Source: Streptomyces sp. C10-9-1 (lineage in GTDB: Bacteria; Actinomycetota; Actinomycetes; Streptomycetales; Streptomycetaceae). Taken from it: a stretch of DNA of 64,000 nt. The stretch is from the NCBI RefSeq assembly GCF_024497955.1, contig NZ_JANHKP010000003.1, forward strand, positions 62,001 through 126,000. Direction: 5' to 3'. The notes beneath the pieces are model-generated. The model was not told the DNA's origin, searched no databases, and saw only the letters and a program-made list of their open reading frames with translations. Positions 53,961-64,000 of the stretch are shown here, piece by piece (position 1 is the stretch's first letter; each line of letters opens with the position of its first letter). The translations under genes and the position numbers were made by a program.

Positions 53961-55511
53961 TCAGCCCATGAACTTCTTGAACTCGTCCGGCAGCTCGAAG
54001 TCCTTGCCGGGCTCACCGGCGGGAAGCCCGAAGGCGCCGCCCTGCTGCGCCTCCTCGCGGCGGGCGGCGGCAGCCGCCTCCTCCGCCTTGCGCTTCATCG
54101 GGTTGCCGCTCTTGCGCTTGCCCTTGGCCTGCTTCTGCTGCTTCTTCTGCCGCCCCGGTCCGCCGCCCATGCCGGGCATGCCGGGCATCCCCGGCATGCC
54201 GCCGCCCTGGGCCATCCGCGACATCATCTTGCGGGCCTCGAAGAACCGCTCCACCAGGTTCTTCACGGCGCTGACCTCGACACCGGAACCGCGGGCGATA
54301 CGGGCGCGGCGCGAGCCGTTGATGACCGTCGGGTCCTGGCGCTCGCCCGGGGTCATCGACTTGATGATCGCGGCGGTGCGGTCCACGTCGCGCTCGTCGA
54401 TGTTGTTGATCTGGTCCTTCATCTGCGCCATGCCGGGCAGCATGCCGAGGAGCTTGCTGATGGAGCCCATCTTGCGGACCTGCTCCATCTGGGCCAGGAA
54501 GTCGTCGAGCGTGAACTCCTTGCCCTTGCTGCTCGCCAGCTTGGAGGCCATCTTGGCGGCCTCTTCCTGGCTGAAGGTCTGCTCGGCCTTCTCGATCAGC
54601 GAGAGCATGTCGCCCATGCCGAGGATGCGGGACGCCATGCGGTCCGGGTGGAACGCGTCGAACTCGTCCAGCTTCTCGCCGTTGGAGGCGAACATGATCT
54701 GCTTGCCGGTGACGTGCGCGATCGACAGCGCGGCGCCGCCGCGGGCGTCTCCGTCGAGCTTGGAGAGCACCACGCCGTCGAAACCGACGCCGTCGCGGAA
54801 GGCCTCCGCGGTGTTCACCGCGTCCTGGCCGATCATCGCGTCGACGACGAAGAGGACCTCGTCGGGGCCGACCGCGTCGCGGATGTCCGCGGCCTGCTCC
54901 ATCAGTTCCCGGTCGATGCCGAGGCGGCCGGCCGTGTCGACGACGACCACGTCGTACTGCTTGGTCCGCGCGTACTCGACGGAGTCCTTGGCCACCTGCA
55001 CCGGGTCGCCGACGCCGTTGCCCGGCTGGGGGGCGTAGACCCCGACGCCCGCCCGCTCGGCGACCACCGAGAGCTGGTTGACGGCGTTGGGGCGCTGCAG
55101 GTCGCAGGCCACCAGCAGGGGCGAGTGCCCCTGCGCCTTGAGCCAGAGGCCCAGCTTGCCCGCGAGCGTCGTCTTGCCCGCGCCCTGGAGGCCCGCGAGC
55201 ATGATCACGGTCGGCGCGGTCTTCGCGAACCGCAGCCGCCTGGTCTCGCCGCCGAGGATGCCGACGAGCTCCTCGTTGACGATCTTGACGACCTGCTGGG
55301 CGGGGTTCAGCGCCTTGGAGACCTCCGCGCCCTGGGCCCGGGTCTTGACCTGCTTGATGAACTCCCGGACCACCGGGAGCGCCACGTCCGCCTCCAGCAG
55401 CGCGATACGGATCTCCCGTGCCGTGGCGTCGATGTCGGCCTCGCTGAGGCGGCCCTTGCCCCGGAGGTTCTTGAAGGTCGCTGCAAGGCGGTCGGAGAGG
55501 GTGTCGAACAC
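53961..55511 (-). CDS. ffh: signal recognition particle protein Ffh (SRP54)
   Basis: A 516-residue SRP GTPase. N domain, then G domain with GLQGAGKTTLAGKL, DLQRPNAVNQL, DTAGRLGID and SKLDGDARGG. The M domain (about 300–450) contains the methionine-rich GMLPGMAQMKDQ and RIARGSGV signal/RNA-binding helix, with a C-terminal GMPGMPGMPGMGGG stretch and a Lys/Gln-rich tail. GTG 55511 (MFDTLSDRLAATF). Pairs with FtsY, also in this window. Confidence 0.95.
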   Translation of the reverse strand: MFDTLSDRLAATFKNLRGKGRLSEADIDATAREIRIALLEADVALPVVREFIKQVKTRAQGAEVSKALNPAQQVVKIVNEELVGILGGETRRLRFAKTAPTVIMLAGLQGAGKTTLAGKLGLWLKAQGHSPLLVACDLQRPNAVNQLSVVAERAGVGVYAPQPGNGVGDPVQVAKDSVEYARTKQYDVVVVDTAGRLGIDRELMEQAADIRDAVGPDEVLFVVDAMIGQDAVNTAEAFRDGVGFDGVVLSKLDGDARGGAALSIAHVTGKQIMFASNGEKLDEFDAFHPDRMASRILGMGDMLSLIEKAEQTFSQEEAAKMASKLASSKGKEFTLDDFLAQMEQVRKMGSISKLLGMLPGMAQMKDQINNIDERDVDRTAAIIKSMTPGERQDPTVINGSRRARIARGSGVEVSAVKNLVERFFEARKMMSRMAQGGGMPGMPGMPGMGGGPGRQKKQQKQAKGKRKSGNPMKRKAEEAAAAARREEAQQGGAFGLPAGEPGKDFELPDEFKKFMG

Positions 55512-55699
55512 GGCGGTCGCGGGTCCTCGGGTGTAGGCGGCGGGCGGACAATCGCCCCCCAGGGTATCCGGACACCGCGGATGGGGAGCAGCCCCGCGGG
55601 TGCGGTCGGCTTCGGGCGCCCGGGAGCGGGGCCGGCGCCCCCGCGGGGCCGTCGCCGCGCCCGGCCGCTCCCGGGCGTCCCGGGCACGCGCCGCCGACG

Positions 55700-58150
55700 C
55701 TAGCGCAGCGCGCTCCCCAGTGCGTCGGCCAGGTCCCCGGCCCGGCCGGGCTCCAGCGGGGCGCCGTCGGTGCCGGTGACGTAGAAGGCGTCCACGGCGT
55801 TGGCGCCGAGGGTCGAGACATGGGCGCTGCGCACCCGTACACCCGCGCCCTCCAGCGCACGCCCGATGCGGTGGAGCAGCCCCGGGGCGTCCTGGGCGCG
55901 GACCTCGATGACGGTGGCGCGGCGCGACCCGGCCGGGGCCACCCTCACCCGCGGCGGCGGGGCGGTGATCCCGCGCCGCCGCGGGTAGGCGGCCTCCCGT
56001 TCGGCGAGCCGCGCGCGGATGTCCAGGCTGCCGTCGAGGACGCGGACGAGGTCTGTCCTGAGCCGGGCGGCCTGGGGCAGGGAGCCGTACTCGGCGGCCA
56101 CGCGCCAGTCGAGCACCAGGGCAGCGCCCTCGCCGCCGGTGACGCCGGGCAGGCGGACGGAGCGGAGTTCGGCGGCGCGCACGGTCAGCCGGTGGAGGGC
56201 GAGCACGCCCGCCACGGCGGGGAGCACCCCGGGCTGGTCGGGCAGGGCGATGAGCAGTTCCACGCCGACCGGCTCGGGCTCGGCACCGTCCTGCACCTCC
56301 GCGGGCTGGGTGCGCAGGGCCAGCACGGGCTCGCCGGTGCGCAGCGCCTCGACGGCCAGCCGCTCCTGCTCGGCGCTGGGCTCGACCTCCTCGGGTTCCC
56401 CGGCCGAGGCCCCGGCGAGCGCGGCGGCGGCGCGCCGGGCCAGGTCGGCGACGAGGGAGCCGCGCCAGGAGGACCAGGCGGCGGGTCCGGTGGCCAGGGC
56501 GTCCGCCTCGGTGAGGGCGTGCAGCAGTTCCAGGGTGCCCACGGAGCCGACGGCCTTGGCGACGGCCTCCACGGTGGCCGGGTCGTCCAGGTCCCGGCGG
56601 GTCGCGGTCTCCACCAGCAGCAGGTGGTGGCGGACGAGTACGGCGAGGACCTCGGCGTCCTCGCGGTCGAAGCCGATCCGCGCGGCGATGTCCCGGGCGA
56701 TCGTCTCCCCGACCTGGGAGTGGTCCCCGGGCCAGCCCTTGCCGATATCGTGGAGCAGCGCGGCGACCAGGAGCAGGTCGGGGCGGCCGACGTGGCGGGT
56801 GAGCGCGGCGGCCCTGACGGCCGTCTCCACCAGGTGGCGGTCCACGGTCCAGGTGTGCACCGCGTTGCGCTGGGGGCGGCAGCGCACCCGCTCCCAGTCG
56901 GGCACGAAGCGGGTGATCAGGTCCTCGGCCTCCAGCGCCTCCCACACCGGCACGGTGCTCTCGCCCGCGCCGAGCAGGGTGACCAGTTCCTCGCGGGCCT
57001 CGGCGGGCCAGGGAGTGGGCAGGCGGGCGGCGGAGGCGGCGAGGCGGCGGACGGCGTGCCGGGACAGCGGGAGCCCGGACTGGGCGGCCGCGGCGGCGGC
57101 GCGCAGCGGCAGCACCGCGTCGCGGTCGGGGCGCGCGGCCAGGGCGAGCACGACCTCGCCGTCCTGTTCGACGACGCCTTCGGCGAGCGGGGTGCGCTCG
57201 GGGCGCCGGGCGCGGGCGCCGGAGAGCATGGCGCGCAGCCGGGGGCGGGCCGCTCGGGAGCGCAGGACCCGGTGGACCTCGCGCCAGGTGACGTCCTGGG
57301 CGTAGGAGACGGTGCGGGCGGCCTCGTAGACGGTGCGCAGCAGCGCGTCGGCGTCGAGGAGGCCGAGCTCCTCGGCGACCTGGTCCTGGTCCTGGAGGCT
57401 GAGCCGGTCGGTGGCGCGTCCGGTCGTCCGGTGCAGGGCGTCGCGGACGTCGAGGAGGACGCCGCGCGCCTCGGCGAGCCCCTCGCGGGGGGCGTCGGCC
57501 ACCCAGGAGGAGGCGACGGCGCGGAGGGCGGTGAGGTCCCTCAGCCCGCCGCGGGCCTCCTTGAGGTCGCCTTCGAGGAGGTACTGGAGTTCGCCCTGCC
57601 GCTCGGCGCGCTCGCGGCACAGGGCGTCCAGTTCGGGCAGGCGGCGGGGGGCCTGGTTGCGCCAGTCGGCGAGGACGGCGGTGCGCAGGGCCGAGACCGG
57701 GGCCGGGTCTCCGGCGACCGGCCGGGCGTCGAGCAGGCCCAGCTGGACCTTGAGGTCCTCGGCGGCGGCCGCGCGGGCCTCGGCGGGGGTGCGCACGGAG
57801 TGGTCGAGGGCGAGCCCGAGGTCCCACACCGGGTACCAGATCCGGTCGGCGAGTGCGGCGACGGCGGCGGCGTCCGCCCTGCCGTCGTGGAGGAGCAGCA
57901 GGTCGAGGTCGCTGCGGGGGGAGAGTTCGGCGCGCCCGTAGCCTCCGACGGCGACGAGGGCCGCGCCGCGGACCCCGCTCTCGGCCGCGGCGGCGGCGAA
58001 GAGGGCGGCGAGCCAGTCGTCGGTGAGGGCGGCGAGCGCGGAGCGGCGCGCGGGCCCGGAGGGCGCCGTGCCGTTGAGGAGGCGCAGGCGGGCCGCCGCG
58101 TATCCGCCGGGTGCGTCCTCGGCGGCGTCGGCCGGGTGGGGGCTCGTCAC
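55700..58150 (-). CDS. glnD: PII nucleotidyltransferase GlnD
   Basis: An 816-residue bifunctional enzyme. N-terminal nucleotidyltransferase with GGYGRAELSPRSDLDLLLL (catalytic D81 and D83), then a central HD domain (RNAVHTWTVDRHLVET, LLVAALLHDIGKGWPGDHS), then two ACT domains (about 650–810; ALPDQPGVLPAVAGVL, RAQDAPGLLHRIGRAL). In Streptomyces it adenylylates rather than uridylylates GlnK (published for S. coelicolor). GTG 58150 has AAGGAG 7 nt upstream. Follows glnK across a terminator. Confidence 0.94.
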   Translation of the reverse strand: MTSPHPADAAEDAPGGYAAARLRLLNGTAPSGPARRSALAALTDDWLAALFAAAAAESGVRGAALVAVGGYGRAELSPRSDLDLLLLHDGRADAAAVAALADRIWYPVWDLGLALDHSVRTPAEARAAAAEDLKVQLGLLDARPVAGDPAPVSALRTAVLADWRNQAPRRLPELDALCRERAERQGELQYLLEGDLKEARGGLRDLTALRAVASSWVADAPREGLAEARGVLLDVRDALHRTTGRATDRLSLQDQDQVAEELGLLDADALLRTVYEAARTVSYAQDVTWREVHRVLRSRAARPRLRAMLSGARARRPERTPLAEGVVEQDGEVVLALAARPDRDAVLPLRAAAAAAQSGLPLSRHAVRRLAASAARLPTPWPAEAREELVTLLGAGESTVPVWEALEAEDLITRFVPDWERVRCRPQRNAVHTWTVDRHLVETAVRAAALTRHVGRPDLLLVAALLHDIGKGWPGDHSQVGETIARDIAARIGFDREDAEVLAVLVRHHLLLVETATRRDLDDPATVEAVAKAVGSVGTLELLHALTEADALATGPAAWSSWRGSLVADLARRAAAALAGASAGEPEEVEPSAEQERLAVEALRTGEPVLALRTQPAEVQDGAEPEPVGVELLIALPDQPGVLPAVAGVLALHRLTVRAAELRSVRLPGVTGGEGAALVLDWRVAAEYGSLPQAARLRTDLVRVLDGSLDIRARLAEREAAYPRRRGITAPPPRVRVAPAGSRRATVIEVRAQDAPGLLHRIGRALEGAGVRVRSAHVSTLGANAVDAFYVTGTDGAPLEPGRAGDLADALGSALR

Positions 58151-58230
58151 TGCTGCGCTCCTTCGTCTCGTGTCGTGCGGGCGGCTCGGGCGCCCCGCGG
58201 CCCGTCCGGGGCGGGTCCCCGGACGGGGCC

Positions 58231-58266
58231 GGGGCGGCGCGGTCACCGGTGTGACCGCGCCGCCCC
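58231..58266 (-). terminator. terminator between glnK and glnD
   Basis: A perfect 16-bp stem: arms 58231–58246 (GGGGCGGCGCGGTCAC) and 58251–58266, with a 4-nt CGGT loop. Located 13 nt after the glnK stop; it may attenuate glnD relative to amtB–glnK. Confidence 0.7.
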
Positions 58267-58278
58267 GTGCGGGCCGTC

Positions 58279-60127
<1,849 letters not shown>

Positions 60128-60344
60128 GAAGAGGTCCGGCGTGTTACGCCGCCATGAACAGGCTGATCGTCCGGGGGCGGCGGACGTACCATCTGCCCAC
60201 GTCACGGTCCGGCCGCGGCACCCGCCCGGATGACTTGGCACGGGGGGAGCCGAGTCGGATGGTTCGGGGCGGATACCGCGGCCGGGGTGTGCTGCCCCGC
60301 GGTCCCGGCCGCCGGTGGGCCGGTGCGGGGCTGTCGGGGGGGTG
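60128..60344. other. gap between GlnR box and nsdA stop
   Basis: About 217 bp with no supported gene. Both neighbouring genes, amtB and nsdA, run leftward, so this is the downstream side of nsdA and the upstream side of the amtB control region. A further GTAAC-like half-site (rc near 60143–60147) may extend the GlnR region. Confidence 0.4.
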
Positions 60345-61820
60345 TCAGACGGCCTCCGCCGTCTCGGGGAGCTGGGCGGTCAGCCGCTCGGTGAACCGGA
60401 CGACGTCGGCCACGTCCGCGTAGTCCCGGGCCGCGGTGTCCACGGTCTTGCGCAGCCGGGTGTTCACCCGCTCGGAGCGGACCTTCCGGGCGACGCCGAG
60501 GGCCCGGTCGGCCAGCGAGGTGGCCTGCTCCGGCTCGCGCTTGAGCAGGTGCACGGTGGCCATGCCGACGAGGTTGAGTGCGTACGACCGCTGGTGCTCG
60601 GCGTCGCGGCTGAAAAGCTCCACCGCGCGCTCCATGATCGGCTCCGAGAGCGAGGCGTAGGTGGGGCTGCGTCCGGCGACATAGGCGAGGTCGCGGTAGG
60701 AGTGGGCGTTCTCGCCGTTGAGCTCGGCCTCGGAGAAGAAGCGGATCCAGTCCGGCTCGGGCTCGCCGTCGAGCCCGGCGTCCGCGAAGGTGTCCTCGGC
60801 CATGCGGACGGCCCGCTTGCACTTGCTGGGCTGGCCCATGTTGGCGTACGCCCGGGCCTCCATCGCATACAGCATGGCCTGGGTGCGGGAGGTGGCACAG
60901 TCGCGGCTGCCGTACTGGGCGAGGTGGATGAGCTCCAGGGCGTCGTCGGGCCTGCCGAGGTGGATCATCTGGCGGCTCATCGAGGACAGGACGTAGGAGC
61001 CGAGCGGCTTGTCCCCCGCCTCCTTGGCCGCGTGCAGGGCGAGCACGAAGTACTTCTGCGCGGTGGGCTGGAGCCCGACGTCGTAGCTCATCCACCCGGC
61101 GAGCTCGGCCAGTTCGGCGGCGCAGCGGAACAGGCGGCGCTCGGTGGCGGCGGGCTGCGGCTCCTGGAGCAGGTCGGTGACCTCGTGGAGCTGGCCGACG
61201 ACGGCCTTGCGGCGCAGCCCTCCCCCGCACTGGGCGTCCCACTGGCGGAACATGGCGGTGGTGGACTCCAGCAGGTCCAGCTCGGGGCCGGAGAGCCGGG
61301 GGCGCCGCACGGAGGCACCCTCCGGGGCGCGGGGCTGGTCCCCGCCGGGAGTGGGTACCAGCCAGCGCTGCATCGGCTCGACCAGCGCGGGGCCGGCGGC
61401 GAGCGTGAGGGAGGTGCCGAGGAAGCCGCGGCGGGCGAGCATCAGGTCGCTGCGGGAGAACTCACTGAGCAGGGCGACCGTCTGGGGACCGGCCCACGGC
61501 AGGTCGACGCCGGAGACGGACGGCGCCTGGTGCGCGGTGCGCAGGCCGAGGTCCTCGATCGCGACGACGCTGCCGAAGCGCTCCGAGAACAGCTCGGAGA
61601 GGATGCGGGGGATCGGCTCGCGGGGCTGCTCGCCGTCGAGCCAGCGCCGGACCCGGGAGGTGTCCGTGCTGATGTGGTGCGCGCCCATCTGACGCGCCCT
61701 GCGGTTCACCTGGCGCGCCAGCTCGCCCTTCGACCAGCCGCTGCGCAGGAACCACGAGTTCAGCTTCTCGTTGGGGCGCTTGCCGGTGCCGCTCGTACCG
61801 TCTGCCCCGCTGCCGCTCAC
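60345..61820 (-). CDS. nsdA: NsdA-type negative regulator of sporulation and antibiotic production
   Basis: A 491-residue protein with helix-turn-helix-like N-terminus (LNSWFLRSGWSKGELARQVNRRAR) and TPR-like helical repeats in the C-terminal two-thirds (for example AELAELAGWMSYDVGLQPTAQKYFVLALHAA, RAYANMGQPSKCKRAVRMAEDTF). It lies beside amtB–glnK–glnD, as nsdA does in S. coelicolor, where the gene negatively affects sporulation and actinorhodin production (published). GTG 61820 has GGGGG 7 nt upstream. Confidence 0.88.
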   Translation of the reverse strand: MSGSGADGTSGTGKRPNEKLNSWFLRSGWSKGELARQVNRRARQMGAHHISTDTSRVRRWLDGEQPREPIPRILSELFSERFGSVVAIEDLGLRTAHQAPSVSGVDLPWAGPQTVALLSEFSRSDLMLARRGFLGTSLTLAAGPALVEPMQRWLVPTPGGDQPRAPEGASVRRPRLSGPELDLLESTTAMFRQWDAQCGGGLRRKAVVGQLHEVTDLLQEPQPAATERRLFRCAAELAELAGWMSYDVGLQPTAQKYFVLALHAAKEAGDKPLGSYVLSSMSRQMIHLGRPDDALELIHLAQYGSRDCATSRTQAMLYAMEARAYANMGQPSKCKRAVRMAEDTFADAGLDGEPEPDWIRFFSEAELNGENAHSYRDLAYVAGRSPTYASLSEPIMERAVELFSRDAEHQRSYALNLVGMATVHLLKREPEQATSLADRALGVARKVRSERVNTRLRKTVDTAARDYADVADVVRFTERLTAQLPETAEAV

Positions 61821-62246
61821 AGGAATGCCCCCATCCGTCCGACTTCGCCACCCGAACCCCTACCAGAATGCCGCGTGTTGCGGCACCCGGTCCCCCGCTT
61901 GCACCGTGCGGAACAGCCCGTCGGGTTGCCTGCGGCATACCCGGAACCGAACTGCAATTGCAGGCTCGCATACCGAAAGTAATCCTACGATCACGTGCGC
62001 AGCGAGTGGGATTGCAGAAACGCCACCATTCGCCACCCCTCCGAGTGAACCCATCCCGGGCCAGGCGCGATTGACTTGACACAGCACGATCCAGGGTTGT
62101 TGCACGGTTGCAGCCGCGGGCGCGTGTCGCCCGGCGCACTCCCCCGGACACCATCACGCGCCACCCGTACGAGTCGATCGGACACGCAGCGTAACCGCGG
62201 GGCTCCAGGTCGTAACCACCGGCGCGCTCGACCCGTTGGAGGGGGC
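61821..62246. other. 426-bp divergent control region of nsdA and the primase-like gene
   Basis: It holds a perfect palindrome CTGCAATTGCAG (61952–61963), two GCATACC elements on either side (near 61935 and 61969), a -10-like TAGGAT reading leftward near 61981–61990, and a TTGACTTGACA stretch near 62070–62080 that could be a -35 for the rightward gene. GC content drops here compared with flanks. No gene is evident. Confidence 0.45.
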
Positions 62247-62912
62247 ATGGGCTTCACGATCGGCGGCACCCGGGGGATCGGACTGATCCGGCCCGGCGCC
62301 AGACGCCGCGGGCGCACGACGGAGGCCACCGCGGTGGCCGAGTACACGGGACTGTGGGGCTGGGCCGTGGTCCCCGGGGCACGGGCGGTGGCCGGGCGCT
62401 GCTCCTGCGGCTCCCCCCACTGCGAGCGGCCGGGCGCGCATCCGCTGGACTTCGCCCGGGAGGTGCCCCCCGGGGCGACCCTGGCCGAGGCGGGCGGGGC
62501 GTGGGCGCAGGTGCCCGGCGCCGCGCTGATGCTGCCGGTGGGCCGCGCCTTCGACGTCCTGGAGGTGGCGGCGGCGGCCGGCCGGCGGGCCCTGGTGCGG
62601 ATGGAGCGGATGGGGCTGCCCCTCGGCCCCGTGGCCCTGACCCCGGAGGGGCGCTGCCAGTTCCTCGTGGCGCCGGGCGCCGCGGTCTCGCTGCCCGGAC
62701 TGCTGTACCGGATGGGCTGGGACGACGCCGACCTGGACCTGCACTGCCTGGGGCCGGGCGACCACATCACCGCGCCGCCCTCGGACCGGGGCGGCCGCGG
62801 TCCGGTCAGCTGGCTGCGCGCCCCGGAGCCCGACACCGCGACCTCCCCTCCGGAGGCCCGGCTGCTCCTCGGGACGCTGGCCTACATCTGCCACCGCTCC
62901 CGGGCCTGCTGA
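62247..62912 (+). CDS. bifunctional primase/polymerase N-terminal-like protein
   Basis: A 221-residue protein. The core (about 30–200) has the Prim-Pol-like layout: WGWAVVPGARAV, a Cys/His cluster CSCGSPHCERPGAHP, then LMLPVGRAFDVLEV and DHITAPPSDRGGRGPVSWLRAP. The catalytic helicase partner is absent and the acidic triad is not certain. It is paralogous to the shorter protein at 8112–8597. ATG 62247 with GGAGGGGG directly upstream is strong. A separately standing single domain of this kind is common in streptomycetes; function unknown. Confidence 0.72.
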   Translation: MGFTIGGTRGIGLIRPGARRRGRTTEATAVAEYTGLWGWAVVPGARAVAGRCSCGSPHCERPGAHPLDFAREVPPGATLAEAGGAWAQVPGAALMLPVGRAFDVLEVAAAAGRRALVRMERMGLPLGPVALTPEGRCQFLVAPGAAVSLPGLLYRMGWDDADLDLHCLGPGDHITAPPSDRGGRGPVSWLRAPEPDTATSPPEARLLLGTLAYICHRSRAC

Positions 62913-62927
62913 CACGGCCCCTCGTCT

Positions 62928-62988
62928 CCCCCGGAATGCCCGAGGGCCCCGCGACCGATGGTCGCGGGGCCCTCGGGCATTCCGGGGG
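62928..62988. terminator. bidirectional terminator with 29-bp perfect stem
   Basis: Left arm 62928–62956, right arm 62960–62988, separated by three bases, all 29 positions complementary (starts CCCCCGGAATGCCC). It sits between the convergent primase-like gene and ftsY, eight nt before the ftsY stop. Confidence 0.9.
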
Positions 62989-62996
62989 TACGGGGC

Positions 62997-64000
62997 TCAG
63001 TCGCCGATCAGCGCGTCGACGAACGCCTCGGGCTCGAAGGGCGCGAGGTCGTCCGCGCCCTCGCCGAGGCCCACCAGCTTCACGGGCACGCCCAGCTCGC
63101 GCTGGACCGCGACCACGATGCCGCCCTTGGCGGTCCCGTCGAGCTTGGTGAGCACGATGCCGGTGATGTCCACGACCTCGGCGAAGACCCGGGCCTGGAC
63201 GAGCCCGTTCTGGCCGGTCGTGGCGTCGAGGACCAGCAGCACCTCGTCCAGCGGACCGTGCTTCTCCACGACGCGCTTGACCTTGCCCAGCTCGTCCATG
63301 AGACCGGTCTTGGTGTGCAGGCGTCCGGCGGTGTCGACGAGGACGACGTCGGCGCCCTCGGCGATGCCCTCCTTGACCGCGTCGAAGGCGATCGAGGCCG
63401 GGTCGCCGCCCTCCGGGCCGCGCACGGTACGGGCACCGACGCGCTCGCCCCAGGTCTGCAGCTGGTCGGCGGCCGCGGCGCGGAAGGTGTCCGCGGCGCC
63501 GAGGACCACCGAGCGTCCGTCGGCCACGAGGACCCGGGCCAGCTTGCCGGTGGTCGTGGTCTTGCCGGTCCCGTTGACACCGACGACCATGACGACGCCC
63601 GGGGTGTCGGTGCCCGACTCGGTGCGCACGGCGCGGTCGGCCTCGGTGCCGATCAGCGCGAGCAGCTCCTCGCGGAGCAGGGTGCGCAGCTCCTGGGGGG
63701 TGCGGGTCCCGAGCACCTTCACCCGCTCGCGCAGCCGCTCCACCAGCTCCTGCGTGGGCGCGACGCCCACGTCGGCGGTGAGCAGCGTGTCCTCGATCTC
63801 CTCCCAGGTGTCCTCGTCGAGGTGCTCGCGCGACAGGAGCGTGAGCAGGCCCTTGCCGAGGGAGTTCTGGGAGCGGGCGAGACGGGCGCGCAGCCGGACC
63901 AGCCGTCCGGCGGTCGGCTCCGGGATCTCGATCTCCGGGGCGACCGGTTCGGCCACCACCGGGTCCTCGACGGCGACCGGGGTGCCGGTGGCCTCCTCGG
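62997..64000 (-). CDS. ftsY: signal recognition particle receptor FtsY (5' end outside window)
   Basis: At least 334 residues; the frame stays open to 64000, so the N-terminal membrane-anchoring segment is missing. NG-domain motifs: VVGVNGTGKTTTTGKLA, GAADTFRAAAADQL, VDTAGRLHTK and LTKLDGTAKGG. It receives SRP–ribosome complexes carrying Ffh. A stretch EVPE/PAEP rich in acidic and proline residues precedes the NG domain. Stop at 62997. Confidence 0.95.
   Translation of the reverse strand, partial: EEATGTPVAVEDPVVAEPVAPEIEIPEPTAGRLVRLRARLARSQNSLGKGLLTLLSREHLDEDTWEEIEDTLLTADVGVAPTQELVERLRERVKVLGTRTPQELRTLLREELLALIGTEADRAVRTESGTDTPGVVMVVGVNGTGKTTTTGKLARVLVADGRSVVLGAADTFRAAAADQLQTWGERVGARTVRGPEGGDPASIAFDAVKEGIAEGADVVLVDTAGRLHTKTGLMDELGKVKRVVEKHGPLDEVLLVLDATTGQNGLVQARVFAEVVDITGIVLTKLDGTAKGGIVVAVQRELGVPVKLVGLGEGADDLAPFEPEAFVDALIGD

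Overview
The window is about 72% GC, its genes use GTG starts freely, and many stop and start codons overlap (GTGA, TGATG). Together with whiG, nsdA, a cluster of four type I signal peptidases, and the ftsY–ffh–rpsP–trmD–rplS–rpsB–tsf–pyrH–frr–cdsA order, this marks it as core chromosome of a Streptomyces or a very close relative. I see no tRNA, rRNA, CRISPR array, transposase, integrase or prophage genes. The window starts inside a PucR-type regulator and ends inside ftsY, so both of those genes are partial.

Left part (1–25.4 kb) is a nitrogen-scavenging region. It holds a PucR regulator, gabT, a long leftward operon (aldehyde dehydrogenase, potD, potA, potB, potC, FAD amine oxidase), an orphan polyamine-binding lipoprotein, a second aldehyde dehydrogenase divergent from an Lrp/AsnC regulator, and a putrescine-type aminotransferase. 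Read together they describe import of putrescine or spermidine and its conversion through gamma-aminobutyraldehyde and GABA to succinate semialdehyde. Embedded are a secreted GH18 chitinase with chitin-type promoter repeats, a NADAR protein, an adenosine-deaminase-family enzyme (possibly the aminodeoxyfutalosine deaminase of menaquinone synthesis), a glycerophosphodiester phosphodiesterase, and a DUF1304/TetR pair with twin palindromic operators.

The middle-left part (25.7–31.5 kb) holds an unusual ABC ATPase/membrane pair and a thiamine transporter operon thiB–thiP–thiQ under a TPP riboswitch. The middle (31.6–40.2 kb) is translation and envelope core: rlmN, cdsA, frr, pyrH, tsf, rpsB, then an M23-like secreted protein, a TetR regulator and the sporulation sigma factor WhiG. 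From 40.4 to 51.3 kb all genes run leftward: dprA, comM-like, yraN, DUF2469, NUDIX, four signal peptidases, rplS, trmD, rimM, a KH protein and rpsP. Beyond lie a SprT-like zinc protein, a SAM-methyltransferase-like protein, ffh, and the nitrogen-signalling operon amtB–glnK–glnD preceded by a GlnR box. NsdA, a primase-like protein and ftsY close the window.

Two nitrogen systems therefore lie about 35 kb apart: polyamine/GABA catabolism and ammonium sensing. The regulatory DNA is unusually readable: a TPP riboswitch, GlnR box, chitinase repeats, TetR twin operators, paired GTCCGC/GCGGAC repeats before gabT, and several long GC-rich terminators. I did not find an obviously unprecedented multi-gene system. 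The least explained items are the membrane-anchored P-loop protein at 1166–3460, the two primase-like paralogues, the ABC pair with a degenerate signature motif, and the apparent loss of the normal sipX stop codon.
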